From: Chitinophaga hostae
GTDB lineage: Bacteria > Bacteroidota > Bacteroidia > Chitinophagales > Chitinophagaceae
Assembly: GCF_018224885.1 (NCBI RefSeq)
Contig: NZ_JAGTXB010000023.1
Coordinates: forward strand, 62,001 to 126,000
Direction: 5' to 3'
DNA length: 64,000 nt
The notes below the pieces were generated by a model, which did not search any database, had not been told where the DNA came from, and saw only the letters and a program-made list of their open reading frames with translations. Positions 38,101 through 47,183 of this stretch are shown here, piece after piece. Every line of letters begins with the position of its first letter. The stretch's first letter is position 1. The translations under genes and the position numbers were made by a program.

Positions 38101-38274
38101 CCACAACGGGGCGCTGCCAAATTCTTTGTCGGGCTGCCCGAATTGTTGTTGCAGCCAGGCAAAACTATGTTGACCGGGAACCGGCCGTGGTGTGCCATTT
38201 TTCCAGGCGGGAAGTAATAACAGGGCGGCGGCTAAGAGCAACAGCCACCCGCTACGTATCAGTTTTATAAGCAT
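35140..38274 (-). CDS. GH106-like glycoside hydrolase (probable alpha-L-rhamnosidase type)
   Basis: A 1044-residue secreted protein, started at MLIKLIRSGWLLLLAAALLL (signal peptide); a start 38 codons further up would overlap the esterase gene. The N-terminal catalytic part has SAPLWVWNTKVTRAIIDSMM, HGFGGVFVHPRPGLVTEYLS and VWIYDEDSYPSGFAGG, the style of GH106 and related GH2-clan enzymes. Beta-sandwich domains follow, with a C-terminal galactose-binding-like domain (WKGTAAAVKVNGKEAGIIDI). It probably removes L-rhamnose or a similar terminal sugar. Family-level call is fairly sure, substrate is not. Confidence 0.78.
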   Translation of the reverse strand: MLIKLIRSGWLLLLAAALLLLPAWKNGTPRPVPGQHSFAWLQQQFGQPDKEFGSAPLWVWNTKVTRAIIDSMMTEFKSHGFGGVFVHPRPGLVTEYLSDDWFDLWKHAADKGKQLGLDVWIYDEDSYPSGFAGGHVPAAMPSSYNQGQMLHLVKTVQLPDTAERFFICLKEEQGRFINITGKLAAEKGKTGNYYLFNKAYYHTSPWYGGYSYVDLMAPGVTEKFIEVTMSGYEKSVGKEFGKTVPGIFSDEPNIEVQGGGNIRWTPDLFAHFRQTWGYDLAPHLPELFEETGDWKKTRHNYFQTLLQLFIDRWSKPMYAYTEKKGLEWTGHYWEHGWPSPNCGPDNMAMYAWHQRPAIDMLFNQFNEQSPNAQFGNIRSVKELASVANQLGKKRTLCETYGGGGWELTLMDMKRLGDWQYALGINTLNQHLATMTLTGARKYDYPQSFSYQNPVWPYYTPQNQYFARLSLALSRGQQQNDILILEPTSSAWMYFNYDKSNPRINEIGNSFQAFITRLEKAQVEYDLGSENIIRDHGRTAQDQFIVGERAYHTVIIPPGMENLDSATFQLLQKYTAAGGKILLYENLRYINGAPATALNNWLQQTSLTPMPVPDQQAIQQYLPDPAISFPELDTTQGDLYHHRRVLDDGQLLFLSNASMHEHAGGQVRIKGKDALLMDLRTGQIVDYPETDNNGYITMQYDLPPAGSMLLFAADKPMHISKSYTPPQTGQPVKGSPVSIKRLSPNVLTVDFCDLRVGDSSYNDIHVLKAADITFKHFGFRNGNPWNTSVQFKQQTIERDTFSRNTKVSARYHFTINGADTKNMQAVVERPEIWQVTLNGQALRPLKGRWWLDKGFAVYDISQRAKSGDNVLEITAAPMRVLAEIEPVYILGDFSLASADKGFEIQKEAPLSLGSWRTMGMPLYGHSVAYTKQVRASTRNSYQVKLNDWKGTAAAVKVNGKEAGIIDIPPYTLNISSYMREGDNTVEVMISGSLKNTLGPHHNQPRPGLVSPWHFLNVKRHPAGNAYDTYDYGMMSDFDVEQLAGK

Positions 38275-38287
38275 AACGATTCTTTTA

Positions 38288-39001
38288 TTATTTAAACCAG
38301 GGGAGAATGGCTCCCTTGATGAGCTGATGTCCTTCTTCATTTGGGTGATTAACCTGTGACATAAATCGTTCGACGGGCTTTCCTGCATCCAGTTGTGTTT
38401 TGAAAGCCAGGTAACTATCTGCCACGCCTATATGATATTGCGCGGCGAGTGCATTCAGTTGTGCCGCCTGTAATGCCAACGGATTATCTTTTTTTGATAG
38501 ATCCACCCGCATATCGGGAGATGGTGTTAGCAGGATTACTTTTATCTTCTTTTTCAGCGCCATGCGGATCATTTTTTCCATGGCTGCCCGGGAGCTGGTT
38601 AAGCCAATGGCCTGATCATTCAGGGCGTAATCGATAAACAGTACATCCGGCTGATGGGTGAGTACATCTTTCCTGAAACGCTTTTCACCCTGTACAGAAT
38701 TTTCGCCGCCAATGGATGTTACAATAATATTGATAACCGCATAGGGATACATTGTTTTTAATGATTGCAGCAACAGGTAAGGATATGCCTGTAAGGTATT
38801 TACCACCGGTGTTTTATAGTAGCCGGAGGGTACGGAGTGCCCATGGAATACCAGGTTGACGGTTTTATTGTCCGGCCATTTTTTTTCCAGGGCTGTTTTT
38901 ATATCCTGCAGGTAAGTGGCCTTGTATGCCTGTGCATATCCACTAACGGATAAGCATATACTATACAACAGGAGCCAGAAACAACAATAGCTTTTTTTCA
39001 T
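38288..39001 (-). CDS. secreted SGNH/GDSL-type esterase
   Basis: A 237-residue protein with a signal peptide (cleaved near YAQA). SGNH blocks can be placed: block I GHS with Ser56, block II around IGGENS (Gly98), block III LND (Asn128), and the catalytic His219 in VNHPNEEGH. Block I reads GHS instead of GDS, and the usual Asp of block V is Asn218. Both variants occur in glycan-locus esterases, so the protein is probably active, likely as a carbohydrate de-acetylase. It is first in the run with the GH106-like and isomerase-like genes (13 and 15 bases apart). Confidence 0.82.
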   Translation of the reverse strand: MKKSYCCFWLLLYSICLSVSGYAQAYKATYLQDIKTALEKKWPDNKTVNLVFHGHSVPSGYYKTPVVNTLQAYPYLLLQSLKTMYPYAVINIIVTSIGGENSVQGEKRFRKDVLTHQPDVLFIDYALNDQAIGLTSSRAAMEKMIRMALKKKIKVILLTPSPDMRVDLSKKDNPLALQAAQLNALAAQYHIGVADSYLAFKTQLDAGKPVERFMSQVNHPNEEGHQLIKGAILPWFK

Positions 39002-39061
39002 TTTTCTATATCGTTAATCAGTTGCAGAAACGTGGATCATGTGGCCGTTGCCTGAACAGTA

Positions 39062-39069
39062 CAAATTTA
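39062..39069 (-). promoter_or_regulatory. candidate -7 promoter box for the esterase-GH106-isomerase operon
   Basis: The minus strand reads TAAATTTG, an exact TAnnTTTG match, 60 bases before the esterase ATG. A -33 TTTG is not evident, which fits a promoter helped by an activator such as the divergent AraC protein. The rest of the 316-base gap 39002-39317 is AT-rich with nothing else recognised. Confidence 0.45.
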
Positions 39070-39317
39070 TTCAGAAAAGAAAAGGAGGGGGTGTAATATC
39101 TGGCTTAAAAAGTTCGTTTTTTGACACAAAAACAAAATAGTATGATTTAAGTGATTATTTTTACCGGCGAATCGCCTGAATGGTATTGCAGGAAAGAGAA
39201 TAAGGTTATTTTTGACGGGAAAAACAAAGCGTCCGGATTAACTGTTTTATTAGCCATATCGTTATTTTTGATTTTCAGATAAAAATATATTCCGCTACAC
39301 GAATAAGCTGTTCCGCC

Positions 39318-40217
39318 ATGAAAAAGCATCTGAATTCGGCCATTAAGTACCTGACGATTAATGAAGATGATATCAACTGGGGACTTACCGTTACCACGGT
39401 GGCTTTTCAGTCTGTGTCCGCCAACAGCAGGTACCCGTCAAAGGATCATCCTTCCCGTTACTGGTTTAACCCGGATACGGGGAGAATACTGCAGGAGTAC
39501 CAGTTGATCTACATTACGCGTGGCGCAGGTCACTTTAGTTCCAGCCATCAGAAAAATACGCCGGTGAGGGAAGGCACCATGATGCTGCTTTTTCCCAATG
39601 AGTGGCATACCTATACGCCAAAGGCGGAATCCGGATGGGATACTTACTGGGTGGGATTCCGCGGGCAGGTGGCCGATCAGATCATCCGGCACAACTTCTT
39701 TAACCGGGAAGAACCTTTGCTGCATATCGGTTTCAATGAGCAGCTGGTGGACCTCTTTAAGCAGTTGATAGAGCTGGCCAATGCAGAGCGCGCAGGTTTT
39801 CAGCAGGCCATTTCGGGTATTGCGATGCATATGCTGGGTGCGGTTTATTATACTACGAGAAATAACCAGTTCCAGGATAAAGAGATTGTTACAAAAATTG
39901 AGAAGGCGAGGTTGCTGATGCGGGAACATCCTGATGGCGCCATTGCCCCGGAAGACCTGGCCAAAACGCTGAACATGAGCTATTCCTGGTTCCGTCGGAT
40001 GTTTAAGCAATACACCGGGTTATCTCCCACACAATACCAACAACAGATCAGGGCGCAGAAGGCGAAGGATCTGCTGGTAAGCTCCGGTAAAACTATCAAG
40101 GAAATTGCCTACGAACTGAATTTTGAGTCTGCTAATTATTTTACTTCTTTCTTTAAACAAAAGGCTGGCTTTACGCCAGCCGTGTTCAGAAAAAGAAGTC
40201 ATAAGCCGGTAGCCTGA
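39318..40217 (+). CDS. AraC-family transcriptional regulator of the glycan locus
   Basis: A 299-residue protein with an N-terminal cupin domain (LIYITRGAGHFSS; LFPNEWHTYTP) and a C-terminal AraC helix-turn-helix (PEDLAKTLNMSYSWFRRMFK; IKEIAYELNFESANYFTSFF). It is divergent from the esterase operon and convergent with SusD. Its stop codon directly touches the SusD stop codon, with no base between. Probably activates the flanking glycan genes on sensing a sugar. Confidence 0.9.
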   Translation: MKKHLNSAIKYLTINEDDINWGLTVTTVAFQSVSANSRYPSKDHPSRYWFNPDTGRILQEYQLIYITRGAGHFSSSHQKNTPVREGTMMLLFPNEWHTYTPKAESGWDTYWVGFRGQVADQIIRHNFFNREEPLLHIGFNEQLVDLFKQLIELANAERAGFQQAISGIAMHMLGAVYYTTRNNQFQDKEIVTKIEKARLLMREHPDGAIAPEDLAKTLNMSYSWFRRMFKQYTGLSPTQYQQQIRAQKAKDLLVSSGKTIKEIAYELNFESANYFTSFFKQKAGFTPAVFRKRSHKPVA

Positions 40218-41759
40218 TCAATAGCCCGGGTTATTGGGTGTAAGCTGGCTGTTTACCTGCATTTCAGAGAAGGGCAGGGAATATATCAGCCGGTTGTTAT
40301 TAACCAGGTAGGCATTGCTGTTTAAGAAACCATATTGTTGTTTCATGGCTACTCCATGGGCGGTCATCACCGGAACAGCCTGACCGGTGCGCACAAGGTC
40401 GAACCAGCGGTGGTTTTCAAAGGCCAGTTCTATGCGGCGTTCATGTGCAATGATGTTGCGCAGCAGTGCAGGATCGGTTGCAGTAACAGCGGTTAAACCG
40501 CTTCTGGGCACTCTTACCTGGTTTACATATGCCAGGGCTTCGGATGATTTACCCGGTTGCTCATTCAGGCATTCGGCCAGTAGCAGCAATATATCTGCAT
40601 AGCGGTATACCGGCCAGTTATCATCTGTGTTATTCACATTCGTATGTGCGTGCAGGTATTTTTTTATAAATGGCTTTCCTGTTTTTCCTGCGGGCGCGTG
40701 GTAGTTTACAATGCTTTTAATGCTTTCCGGCGCCCAGCTGCCGGTGGCATCTATGGATCCTTCTGCCACTGCGATGGAGGCATCGAGGCGTTTGTCGCCT
40801 TCCTCATATGCGTTGATCATATCGTTGGTGGGCATATTCCATCCGCCGATGTTGATATTGTTGTAATCCAGGCCGGTGAGTGGTGTGGTGTGCGCGGAGT
40901 GCGGCAGGAACAGGTAAATGAAATTACTTTGCTGGCCCTGGTTGCCCTGTTGATACTGTACTTCAAAGATCGATTCCCGGCTGTTTTTGTTGGCAGGGTT
41001 AAATACCGAAGCATAATCAGGTAATAATGCGTATCCCATCTTCGTAATATCTTTTAACAAAGGTTCCGCATCCGCATATTTTTGCTGCGTCATATATACT
41101 TCAGCCAACAGGGCTTCTGCGGCGCCTTTGGTGGCATTTCCCGGTTGTGGAAATGTAGCAGGCGCCGCTAATTTCAGGATGGCGTCTTTCACATCGGCAA
41201 TGATGGTTTCATATACGGCTTCTTTGGCGGCGCGGGGAAGGAAAGCGTTTTCCGTTGTCGTTACTTCTTTCAGGTATAATGGCACACCGCCATAATAGCG
41301 GACTAAACGGAAGTAATAAAAGGCCCGCAGGAATTTTGCCTGCCCGATAATATTATTTTTAAAATCGTCAGGGAAATTGAGGCCTTCAATGCGCCCCAGT
41401 ACAATATTGCTTTTTGAAATGCCGTCGTAGGCGCCTGCCCACATATCATAGATGATGCTGTTGGATTGGTCGTCCCGGAAGTTGTCAATGTTTTCCCGGT
41501 ATACCAACCCGTTGCCCCTGTCGGATGGGTAAAAATCATAGAATGTATTGTCAGAGCGCATTTCAGCCATCAGGTAGTCGATGGCGAACACCCTTCTCAA
41601 CGGCTGATAAGCGGCGGTGATGGCCTGAGTAAACTGCTCCTGCGTTTTAAAGAAAGTGGCGCCGGAGGTTTGATCTTCCGGAGTCAGTGAAATGAAATCT
41701 TTTTTACAGGCCATCAAACCTGCAGAAAAGCATAATATAGTCAGGATATATTTTTTCAT
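40218..41759 (-). CDS. SusD/RagB-family nutrient-binding lipoprotein
   Basis: A 513-residue lipoprotein (lipobox LMAC). SusD features include TFFKTQEQFTQAITAAYQPL, the middle helix AKFLRAFYYFRLVRYYGGVP, PVYRYADILLLLAECLNE and IAHERRIELAFENHRWFDLV. It pairs with the SusC encoded 18 bases upstream and should bind the glycan handled by the adjacent GH106-like and six-hairpin enzymes. Confidence 0.95.
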   Translation of the reverse strand: MKKYILTILCFSAGLMACKKDFISLTPEDQTSGATFFKTQEQFTQAITAAYQPLRRVFAIDYLMAEMRSDNTFYDFYPSDRGNGLVYRENIDNFRDDQSNSIIYDMWAGAYDGISKSNIVLGRIEGLNFPDDFKNNIIGQAKFLRAFYYFRLVRYYGGVPLYLKEVTTTENAFLPRAAKEAVYETIIADVKDAILKLAAPATFPQPGNATKGAAEALLAEVYMTQQKYADAEPLLKDITKMGYALLPDYASVFNPANKNSRESIFEVQYQQGNQGQQSNFIYLFLPHSAHTTPLTGLDYNNINIGGWNMPTNDMINAYEEGDKRLDASIAVAEGSIDATGSWAPESIKSIVNYHAPAGKTGKPFIKKYLHAHTNVNNTDDNWPVYRYADILLLLAECLNEQPGKSSEALAYVNQVRVPRSGLTAVTATDPALLRNIIAHERRIELAFENHRWFDLVRTGQAVPVMTAHGVAMKQQYGFLNSNAYLVNNNRLIYSLPFSEMQVNSQLTPNNPGY

Positions 41760-41777
41760 ACGGAAATTTTTAAGAGA

Positions 41778-44700
41778 TTAAAACCTGCTGTTGATACCAA
41801 AGGAAAATGTACGCGGCACGGGATAGGCTGTTTTATCCACACCCAGTTGTGTAGCGGTTAAACCGCTGATACTTGTTTCCGGGTTCATGCCTTTGTAGCC
41901 GGTGATCACCAGGGCCTGTTGTACGCTGGCGTATAAACGCAGTGATTTTATGTACCCGCTTTTGAAAGGCAGGCTATAGCCAAGCGTGATATTTTTCACG
42001 GTGAGGAAAGAGCCGTTCACCACGTACCTGCTGTTGATAGCACGGGCCAGGGGCGTTGTTCCCGCGCGGGTGCTGGGAATAATACCATTGCCTGGATTTT
42101 CTTCAGAGCGCCAGCGGTTAGCTACTTCTTTACGCACATTAAAAACAGCATCGAGATTTTCGGTGTAAGGGTAAATACCATCTATGATATCTCCGCCCAG
42201 CGAACCGGCCATGCTAACGGACAAATCAAATTTTTTGTAGGTAAGATCATTGGTCAGCCCAAAGATGGCTTTGGGGTTAGGATCGCCGATAAAGGTGCGA
42301 TCGTTCACGTCTATCTTACCATCACCGTTTACATCTTTCATTCTTACGGTACCTACCTGCGAGGTAGCATGTTTGGGCTGTGTTTCAAACTCGTGCTGGT
42401 TCATATAAACACCATCAAATACATATCCGAAAAATGCGCTCATAGGATGTCCTTCCTGGTTTCTCCAGTAATCATCATATTCGCTGGTGGCGCCGATGAA
42501 TCCGGGTCTCACCATCTTAGTGATCAGGTTTTTGTTAAAGGAGATATTGAAAGAAGTGGTCCATGTAACGGCGCCGGAAAGATTCCTGGTGCTGATACCA
42601 ATTTCATGGCCCCAGAATTTAGCTGCGCCCACATTTGCCAGGATGGAGCCATAGCCCGATGATACAGGGATGGGCAGGGAAAACAACATGCCGTCTGTTG
42701 TTTTATGGTAGTAATCGTAGCTGAGGGACACCTTGTCGTTAAACAGGCCGATGTCTACACCAATATCAAACTGCAGGCTTTTTTCCCAGCCCAGCTGATC
42801 ATTGCCCAGCTGGCTGATGGTTTTGCCGTTAGCCAGCTGGTTTTTCAGCACGTAGTTATAGGTGCCGATAGCTGCGAGCTGGCTAAAGTTACCGATGTTG
42901 TTATTACCCGTAGCGCCATAGCTGGAGCGTAGTTTCAGGTAGCTGACGGTCGGTATCGTTTTCATGAATGCTTCATCGCTTACAATCCATCCGGCAGATA
43001 CAGCGGGGAAGTAACCGTATTTACGGGCGCTGCCAAAGCGGGAAGAACCATCGCTCCTGATAGAGCCGGAGAGCAGGTATTTCCCTTTGTAGTTATAGTT
43101 GAGGCGGCCGATAGCAGATAACAGCGACCATTGGTCGGCATTGCTGGTACCGGTAACAGTGGCCGCCTGGTTTATCCAGGGGATGGCATCGTTGGGATAG
43201 TCGGTACCATTCACGATGCTGCTTTCCTGTTTGAATTTCGAGGCGGTATAACCCGCCAGCGCATCTATGTGATGATGACCCAGCTCGAGGTTATAGGTCA
43301 GCGTATTTTCACTTAGCCAGGTATAGTTGTTATAGGCAGAATAGGTGCCTTTGGCCCTTCCCGGCGGGGCGGTAAACAGGGCGCCTACTGCGGTGGAAGG
43401 GAGGAAGTACTTACGGGTTTCACCGCCCATATCGAGGTTCACCTGTGTCCGGAATTTCAGCCCTTTCAGCAATAATATTTCCGCATAGGCATTACCAAAG
43501 ATGCGGGTGGTTTTATAATCGTCCTGTGTTTGCTGCAACACCGTATACCAGTTCGGGTTATTAAACATACCAAAAGAGGTAACGTTTAACGGGTAGCTGC
43601 CATCGGGATTCCGGAAAGGCACCAGCGGTGTGGATAATGCCGCTGCCTGCAGGATCTGCCAGGTGTTGTCGGTATTAATGCGGGCATTGTGTTCCAGCTG
43701 GTAGGAGGGGGCAATATTGAATCCCAGCTTCACCCGGTCGTTAGGGGTGAAGTCGTTGTTGACCCGCAGGTTAAACCGTTGAAAGCCGGTGTTCTTTACC
43801 ACGCCCTGTTGGTTGAAGTAACCGAAGATCACGGTGGAGCTGGACTTTTCCCTGCCCGAGCTGAGACTTAAACTATAATTCTGGATCGGTGCATTATCGC
43901 GGATCAGCGAGTTATACCAGTTGGTACCTTCGCCGTATTGTTCCGGATGCTGGTATTCTGTGGGCACTACAGCGGTGCCGGTGGTGGGGTTGACCCAGTT
44001 TTCATATTTGATTTTATCTTCGTAAAATTCTTTTTGGAACTGTGCAAATTCCCTGGCATTCATCACATCTGGGCGGCCATGCTGAGGTGTTTGCTGTATA
44101 CCATAAAATGCGTTGAGGTTCACTGTTGTTTCATTCAGCTTTGCATGCCGGGTAGTAATGAGGATCACGCCGTTGTTGGCGCGGGAACCATACAAGGCGC
44201 TGGCCGCGGCATCTTTGAGCACGGAGAAACTTTCAATCTCGTCCGGGTTGATGTTGTTGATACTGCCGGTAACAGGCATTCCGTCTATTACGATGAGGGG
44301 ATCGGTACCGGCGCTTAAAGAGCCTGCACCGCGTATGCGGAAGGCCATACCGCCGCCGGGCTTACCGGTAGTTTGATATACCTGTACACCTGCTATTTTA
44401 CCCTGCAGCTGTTGTGCAAACTGTGCTACCGGCATATCCTGCAGTTTTTTAGCGCTGAGTGTACTGATGGCGCCCGTTACCTCGCGTTGCTTCTGTGTGC
44501 CGTAACTGACTACCACTACTTCGCTCAATGTTTTGTTACTTCTGCTGATGGAGATGTCCAGGGCGGTATTGTCTTTTGTGACTTTAACTTCTTTCGGATC
44601 ATAACCCATATGGGAAATCACCAGTGTGCTGCCGGCAGGTACTGTAAGAGAATAGTATCCCTTTGTATCCGTGCTGGCACCTCTATTGGTTCCTTTAATG

Positions 44701-44900
44701 GCGATGCTTACGCCAATAAGCGGTGTTTTGTCCTGGTCATCAGTGATCTGGCCTTTTACGTGGATGTCGGCGGCCTGGTAAACGGACGGAACATCCCCTG
44801 CCGCTTTAACCGGCTGTGGGAGCTGCATGCCCAGCACTGCGGCAAAACTTAGCAGCCGCATGTTTCTCCAATAGCTGCCGGGTAATAGAATTTTTTTCAT
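41778..44900 (-). CDS. SusC/RagA-family TonB-dependent outer-membrane transporter
   Basis: A 1040-residue receptor with a signal region, the carboxypeptidase-D-like beta domain (GQITDDQDKTPLIGVSIAIK), plug (LSEVVVVSYGTQKQREVTGA; DPLIVIDGMPV) and barrel ending in FSFGINSRF. Unlike the SusC at 14.1-17.5 kb it has no STN domain, so it should not signal to a sigma/FecR pair; regulation by the nearby AraC gene is more likely. It is divergent from the Tat-exported glycosidase gene. Confidence 0.95.
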   Translation of the reverse strand: MKKILLPGSYWRNMRLLSFAAVLGMQLPQPVKAAGDVPSVYQAADIHVKGQITDDQDKTPLIGVSIAIKGTNRGASTDTKGYYSLTVPAGSTLVISHMGYDPKEVKVTKDNTALDISISRSNKTLSEVVVVSYGTQKQREVTGAISTLSAKKLQDMPVAQFAQQLQGKIAGVQVYQTTGKPGGGMAFRIRGAGSLSAGTDPLIVIDGMPVTGSINNINPDEIESFSVLKDAAASALYGSRANNGVILITTRHAKLNETTVNLNAFYGIQQTPQHGRPDVMNAREFAQFQKEFYEDKIKYENWVNPTTGTAVVPTEYQHPEQYGEGTNWYNSLIRDNAPIQNYSLSLSSGREKSSSTVIFGYFNQQGVVKNTGFQRFNLRVNNDFTPNDRVKLGFNIAPSYQLEHNARINTDNTWQILQAAALSTPLVPFRNPDGSYPLNVTSFGMFNNPNWYTVLQQTQDDYKTTRIFGNAYAEILLLKGLKFRTQVNLDMGGETRKYFLPSTAVGALFTAPPGRAKGTYSAYNNYTWLSENTLTYNLELGHHHIDALAGYTASKFKQESSIVNGTDYPNDAIPWINQAATVTGTSNADQWSLLSAIGRLNYNYKGKYLLSGSIRSDGSSRFGSARKYGYFPAVSAGWIVSDEAFMKTIPTVSYLKLRSSYGATGNNNIGNFSQLAAIGTYNYVLKNQLANGKTISQLGNDQLGWEKSLQFDIGVDIGLFNDKVSLSYDYYHKTTDGMLFSLPIPVSSGYGSILANVGAAKFWGHEIGISTRNLSGAVTWTTSFNISFNKNLITKMVRPGFIGATSEYDDYWRNQEGHPMSAFFGYVFDGVYMNQHEFETQPKHATSQVGTVRMKDVNGDGKIDVNDRTFIGDPNPKAIFGLTNDLTYKKFDLSVSMAGSLGGDIIDGIYPYTENLDAVFNVRKEVANRWRSEENPGNGIIPSTRAGTTPLARAINSRYVVNGSFLTVKNITLGYSLPFKSGYIKSLRLYASVQQALVITGYKGMNPETSISGLTATQLGVDKTAYPVPRTFSFGINSRF

Positions 44901-44983
44901 AACGAGATCGGATAATTAATGAATAATATGAAATGGGAATATTATTGCTGTTGGTTGATGATGTGGAGAAAAGCCATTGACCT

Positions 44984-45013
44984 CAAATACAATAGTTGCA
45001 CGTACAGGGCAAA
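44984..45013 (-). promoter_or_regulatory. candidate promoter for susC-susD
   Basis: The minus strand shows TTTG (45013-45010) and TGTATTTG (44991-44984), 18 bases apart. The second box is one base off TAnnTTTG. It lies in the 351-base divergent gap 44901-45251, where I recognise nothing else. Confidence 0.35.
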
Positions 45014-45251
45014 TCTATCAGATATATTCCCCGGCAGGGGTGAATATCTGCGCTAAAAAGTATGGAATCTGACACGGAATTTCGGGAAATGGTATACCGG
45101 GTGATGCTGGTGAAGATCTTTTTCAGTAAAGGGTTTGGATGATGTACTATGATGCCGGACTGTCATTTTTCATACTAAATACATCAATTTCTGGTATTCA
45201 TCTGCCGGTATTGACAATAGGTTTGTTACCTTATCCACGATACTGATCACT

Positions 45252-47108
45252 ATGACTACCAGACGCCATTTTCTGAAGAATACTTCCGCCGCGATGCTGG
45301 TAATGGCATTGCCGGATGTTAGCCTGCTGTATGGGCCGCAGGGTGAAGATTTTAGTTTTACTTCGCCGTATATGCGGTTGCGATTATCTGCCACTTATCC
45401 GCGGTTGCTATATTTTTCAACGGACAGCCTGGGGCAATCGAAACTGGAAAATAACCCCTTGCCGGAGCAGCAGCAGACCGATGTTGTTTTTACAAGTAAG
45501 GTGAGACGGCAAAGCATCGGCTATTATGCAGGCACAGGTAATGCGCAGTTGCCTGCCTGGGAATTTACGGCGGCAGAAAAAAAGATTGTGATCAGATCTG
45601 CTCACGGCGGAGCCATTGCCCCGCCGCCTTTTGAAATAGTGGTGGCGCAAAGAAAAAATCACTGTACGGTATTAGGGCATATGACAACAGCGCTGCAGGT
45701 GCAGTTCCCCTGCCTGCTGCATTTGCCGGGCATGGGTACTTTCCGGATCAGCTGTAATCGCCCCGGGGTTACTTTGTTTTATGATGCTTTTCGTTTTGAC
45801 AGCGGCGCTGAAACCGGTGAACCCTTTGTGAAAATACGTTTTGCTCCTGCTTCGGCGGAGCAGCCGGAGCTGGTGTATACTTTAGAATCGGTGGCCGTTT
45901 ATCCCGACCTGCCGGCGATCCGGGGTGATGTCCGTTTTGATGGGTATAGAAAAAACTACCTGAATATTTTCCAGCTGAACCCGCGTATACAGGCATTGGC
46001 TAATAACAGCGCCAGCGATGCCTGTACATTTACGTTGTACCTGTATGCAGAAATGGCCCGTTATACGCCGCCGTTGGCAGAGGGGCTAACAGCCATGGAC
46101 CTGGTACGGAATACGCTGGAGCGTTACCTGGGCGGCATGAAGGGATACGGACAGGTAGGTTATAAAGACGGTGCCGCATGGGCCAGTGAATTTGATTCAA
46201 CAGACAGTATGCCTTCCCTGGTGATATCGGCCTGTTACTATATCCTCGATACAAAAGATAGCGCCTGGGGCAAGCAGCACTACAACAGTATAAAAGACTG
46301 GGCAACTAAAATGATGCTGGCGGATAAGGACGGCGATGGGCTGATTGAGTATGGTTATTCGGGTAACAGCGGCAGCTGGGATGATAAACCATTTAAAAGA
46401 CCGGCCAACTGGTGGGATACGATCGGCTTTGGCCATGCCGATGCCTATTCCAATGCGCTGGCCTATAAAGCATTGGTGTTATTAGCGGAAGTAGCCGCCA
46501 TCCTGCAACAAAAAACGGATGCAGCACATTTTGCACAACAGGGTAAGCAGTTAAAGGATAGTTATTACAATACTTTTTTTAACAGTCAAACCGGCGTGCT
46601 GGCAGGGTGGAAGAGCAAAGACGGGCAACTGCATGATTACTATTTTACGTTTGTGAACAGCATCGCTGTATGTTATGACCTGCTTACAACAGCGCAGGCG
46701 GATCAGGTCATGACTACGTTAGTGAATAAAATGAAAGCCGCGGGCTTTACAGATTTTCGTTTAGGCATTCCCGGTAACCTGGTGTCTATAGCGGATGCCG
46801 ACTACGCACATCACGATCCGCGATGGGGATACCAACGGTTTGGGGTATACGAAAATGGCGGCGCTTCCGCCTGTTATGCCTATTTTACGCTGCATGCGCT
46901 GTATAAAATCAACAAGCGTCAGGCTGCTGATGCGATGTTGCATCCTATGATGGAGAGCTTTAAAGACGGGGGCTTTGAAGGAAATTGCCCGGGAAGTAAT
47001 ATGACGAAGGATTGGAAAACCTGGAAAGGAGAATGCTGGGGATATGAAGGCTACCTGGTGGATAACTATCTCACTTTACTGGCGGTAAAAGATTATAACG
47101 GGCGCTAG
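45252..47108 (+). CDS. Tat-exported six-hairpin glycoside hydrolase-like protein
   Basis: A 618-residue protein with a strong twin-arginine signal (TRRHFLKNTSAAMLVMALP). An N-terminal beta-rich domain is followed by an (alpha/alpha)6-type domain. Family-like stretches are DKDGDGLIEYGYSGNSGSWD, GFGHADAYSNALAYKALVLL and GECWGYEGYLVDNYLTLLAV, similar in style to GH-L/GH-M clan enzymes. The acidic residues in the GSWDD and CWGYEG regions are candidates for catalysis. I cannot name the GH family. It is divergent from SusC and probably works in the periplasm on oligosaccharides imported by that pair. Confidence 0.65.
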   Translation: MTTRRHFLKNTSAAMLVMALPDVSLLYGPQGEDFSFTSPYMRLRLSATYPRLLYFSTDSLGQSKLENNPLPEQQQTDVVFTSKVRRQSIGYYAGTGNAQLPAWEFTAAEKKIVIRSAHGGAIAPPPFEIVVAQRKNHCTVLGHMTTALQVQFPCLLHLPGMGTFRISCNRPGVTLFYDAFRFDSGAETGEPFVKIRFAPASAEQPELVYTLESVAVYPDLPAIRGDVRFDGYRKNYLNIFQLNPRIQALANNSASDACTFTLYLYAEMARYTPPLAEGLTAMDLVRNTLERYLGGMKGYGQVGYKDGAAWASEFDSTDSMPSLVISACYYILDTKDSAWGKQHYNSIKDWATKMMLADKDGDGLIEYGYSGNSGSWDDKPFKRPANWWDTIGFGHADAYSNALAYKALVLLAEVAAILQQKTDAAHFAQQGKQLKDSYYNTFFNSQTGVLAGWKSKDGQLHDYYFTFVNSIAVCYDLLTTAQADQVMTTLVNKMKAAGFTDFRLGIPGNLVSIADADYAHHDPRWGYQRFGVYENGGASACYAYFTLHALYKINKRQAADAMLHPMMESFKDGGFEGNCPGSNMTKDWKTWKGECWGYEGYLVDNYLTLLAVKDYNGR

Positions 47109-47125
47109 CAAAAGAAGTATACGGC

Positions 47126-47159
47126 ACAAGAGCGGCTATTAATTTTGAGCCGCTCTTGT
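47126..47159. terminator. bidirectional Rho-independent terminator
   Basis: A perfect 12-bp stem (ACAAGAGCGGCT / AGCCGCTCTTGT) around a 10-base loop, between the convergent glycosidase and DoxX genes. The T-rich flanks are modest (TATTTAT). Confidence 0.8.
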
Positions 47160-47183
47160 TATTTATCTCCCGAAAATAAATTA

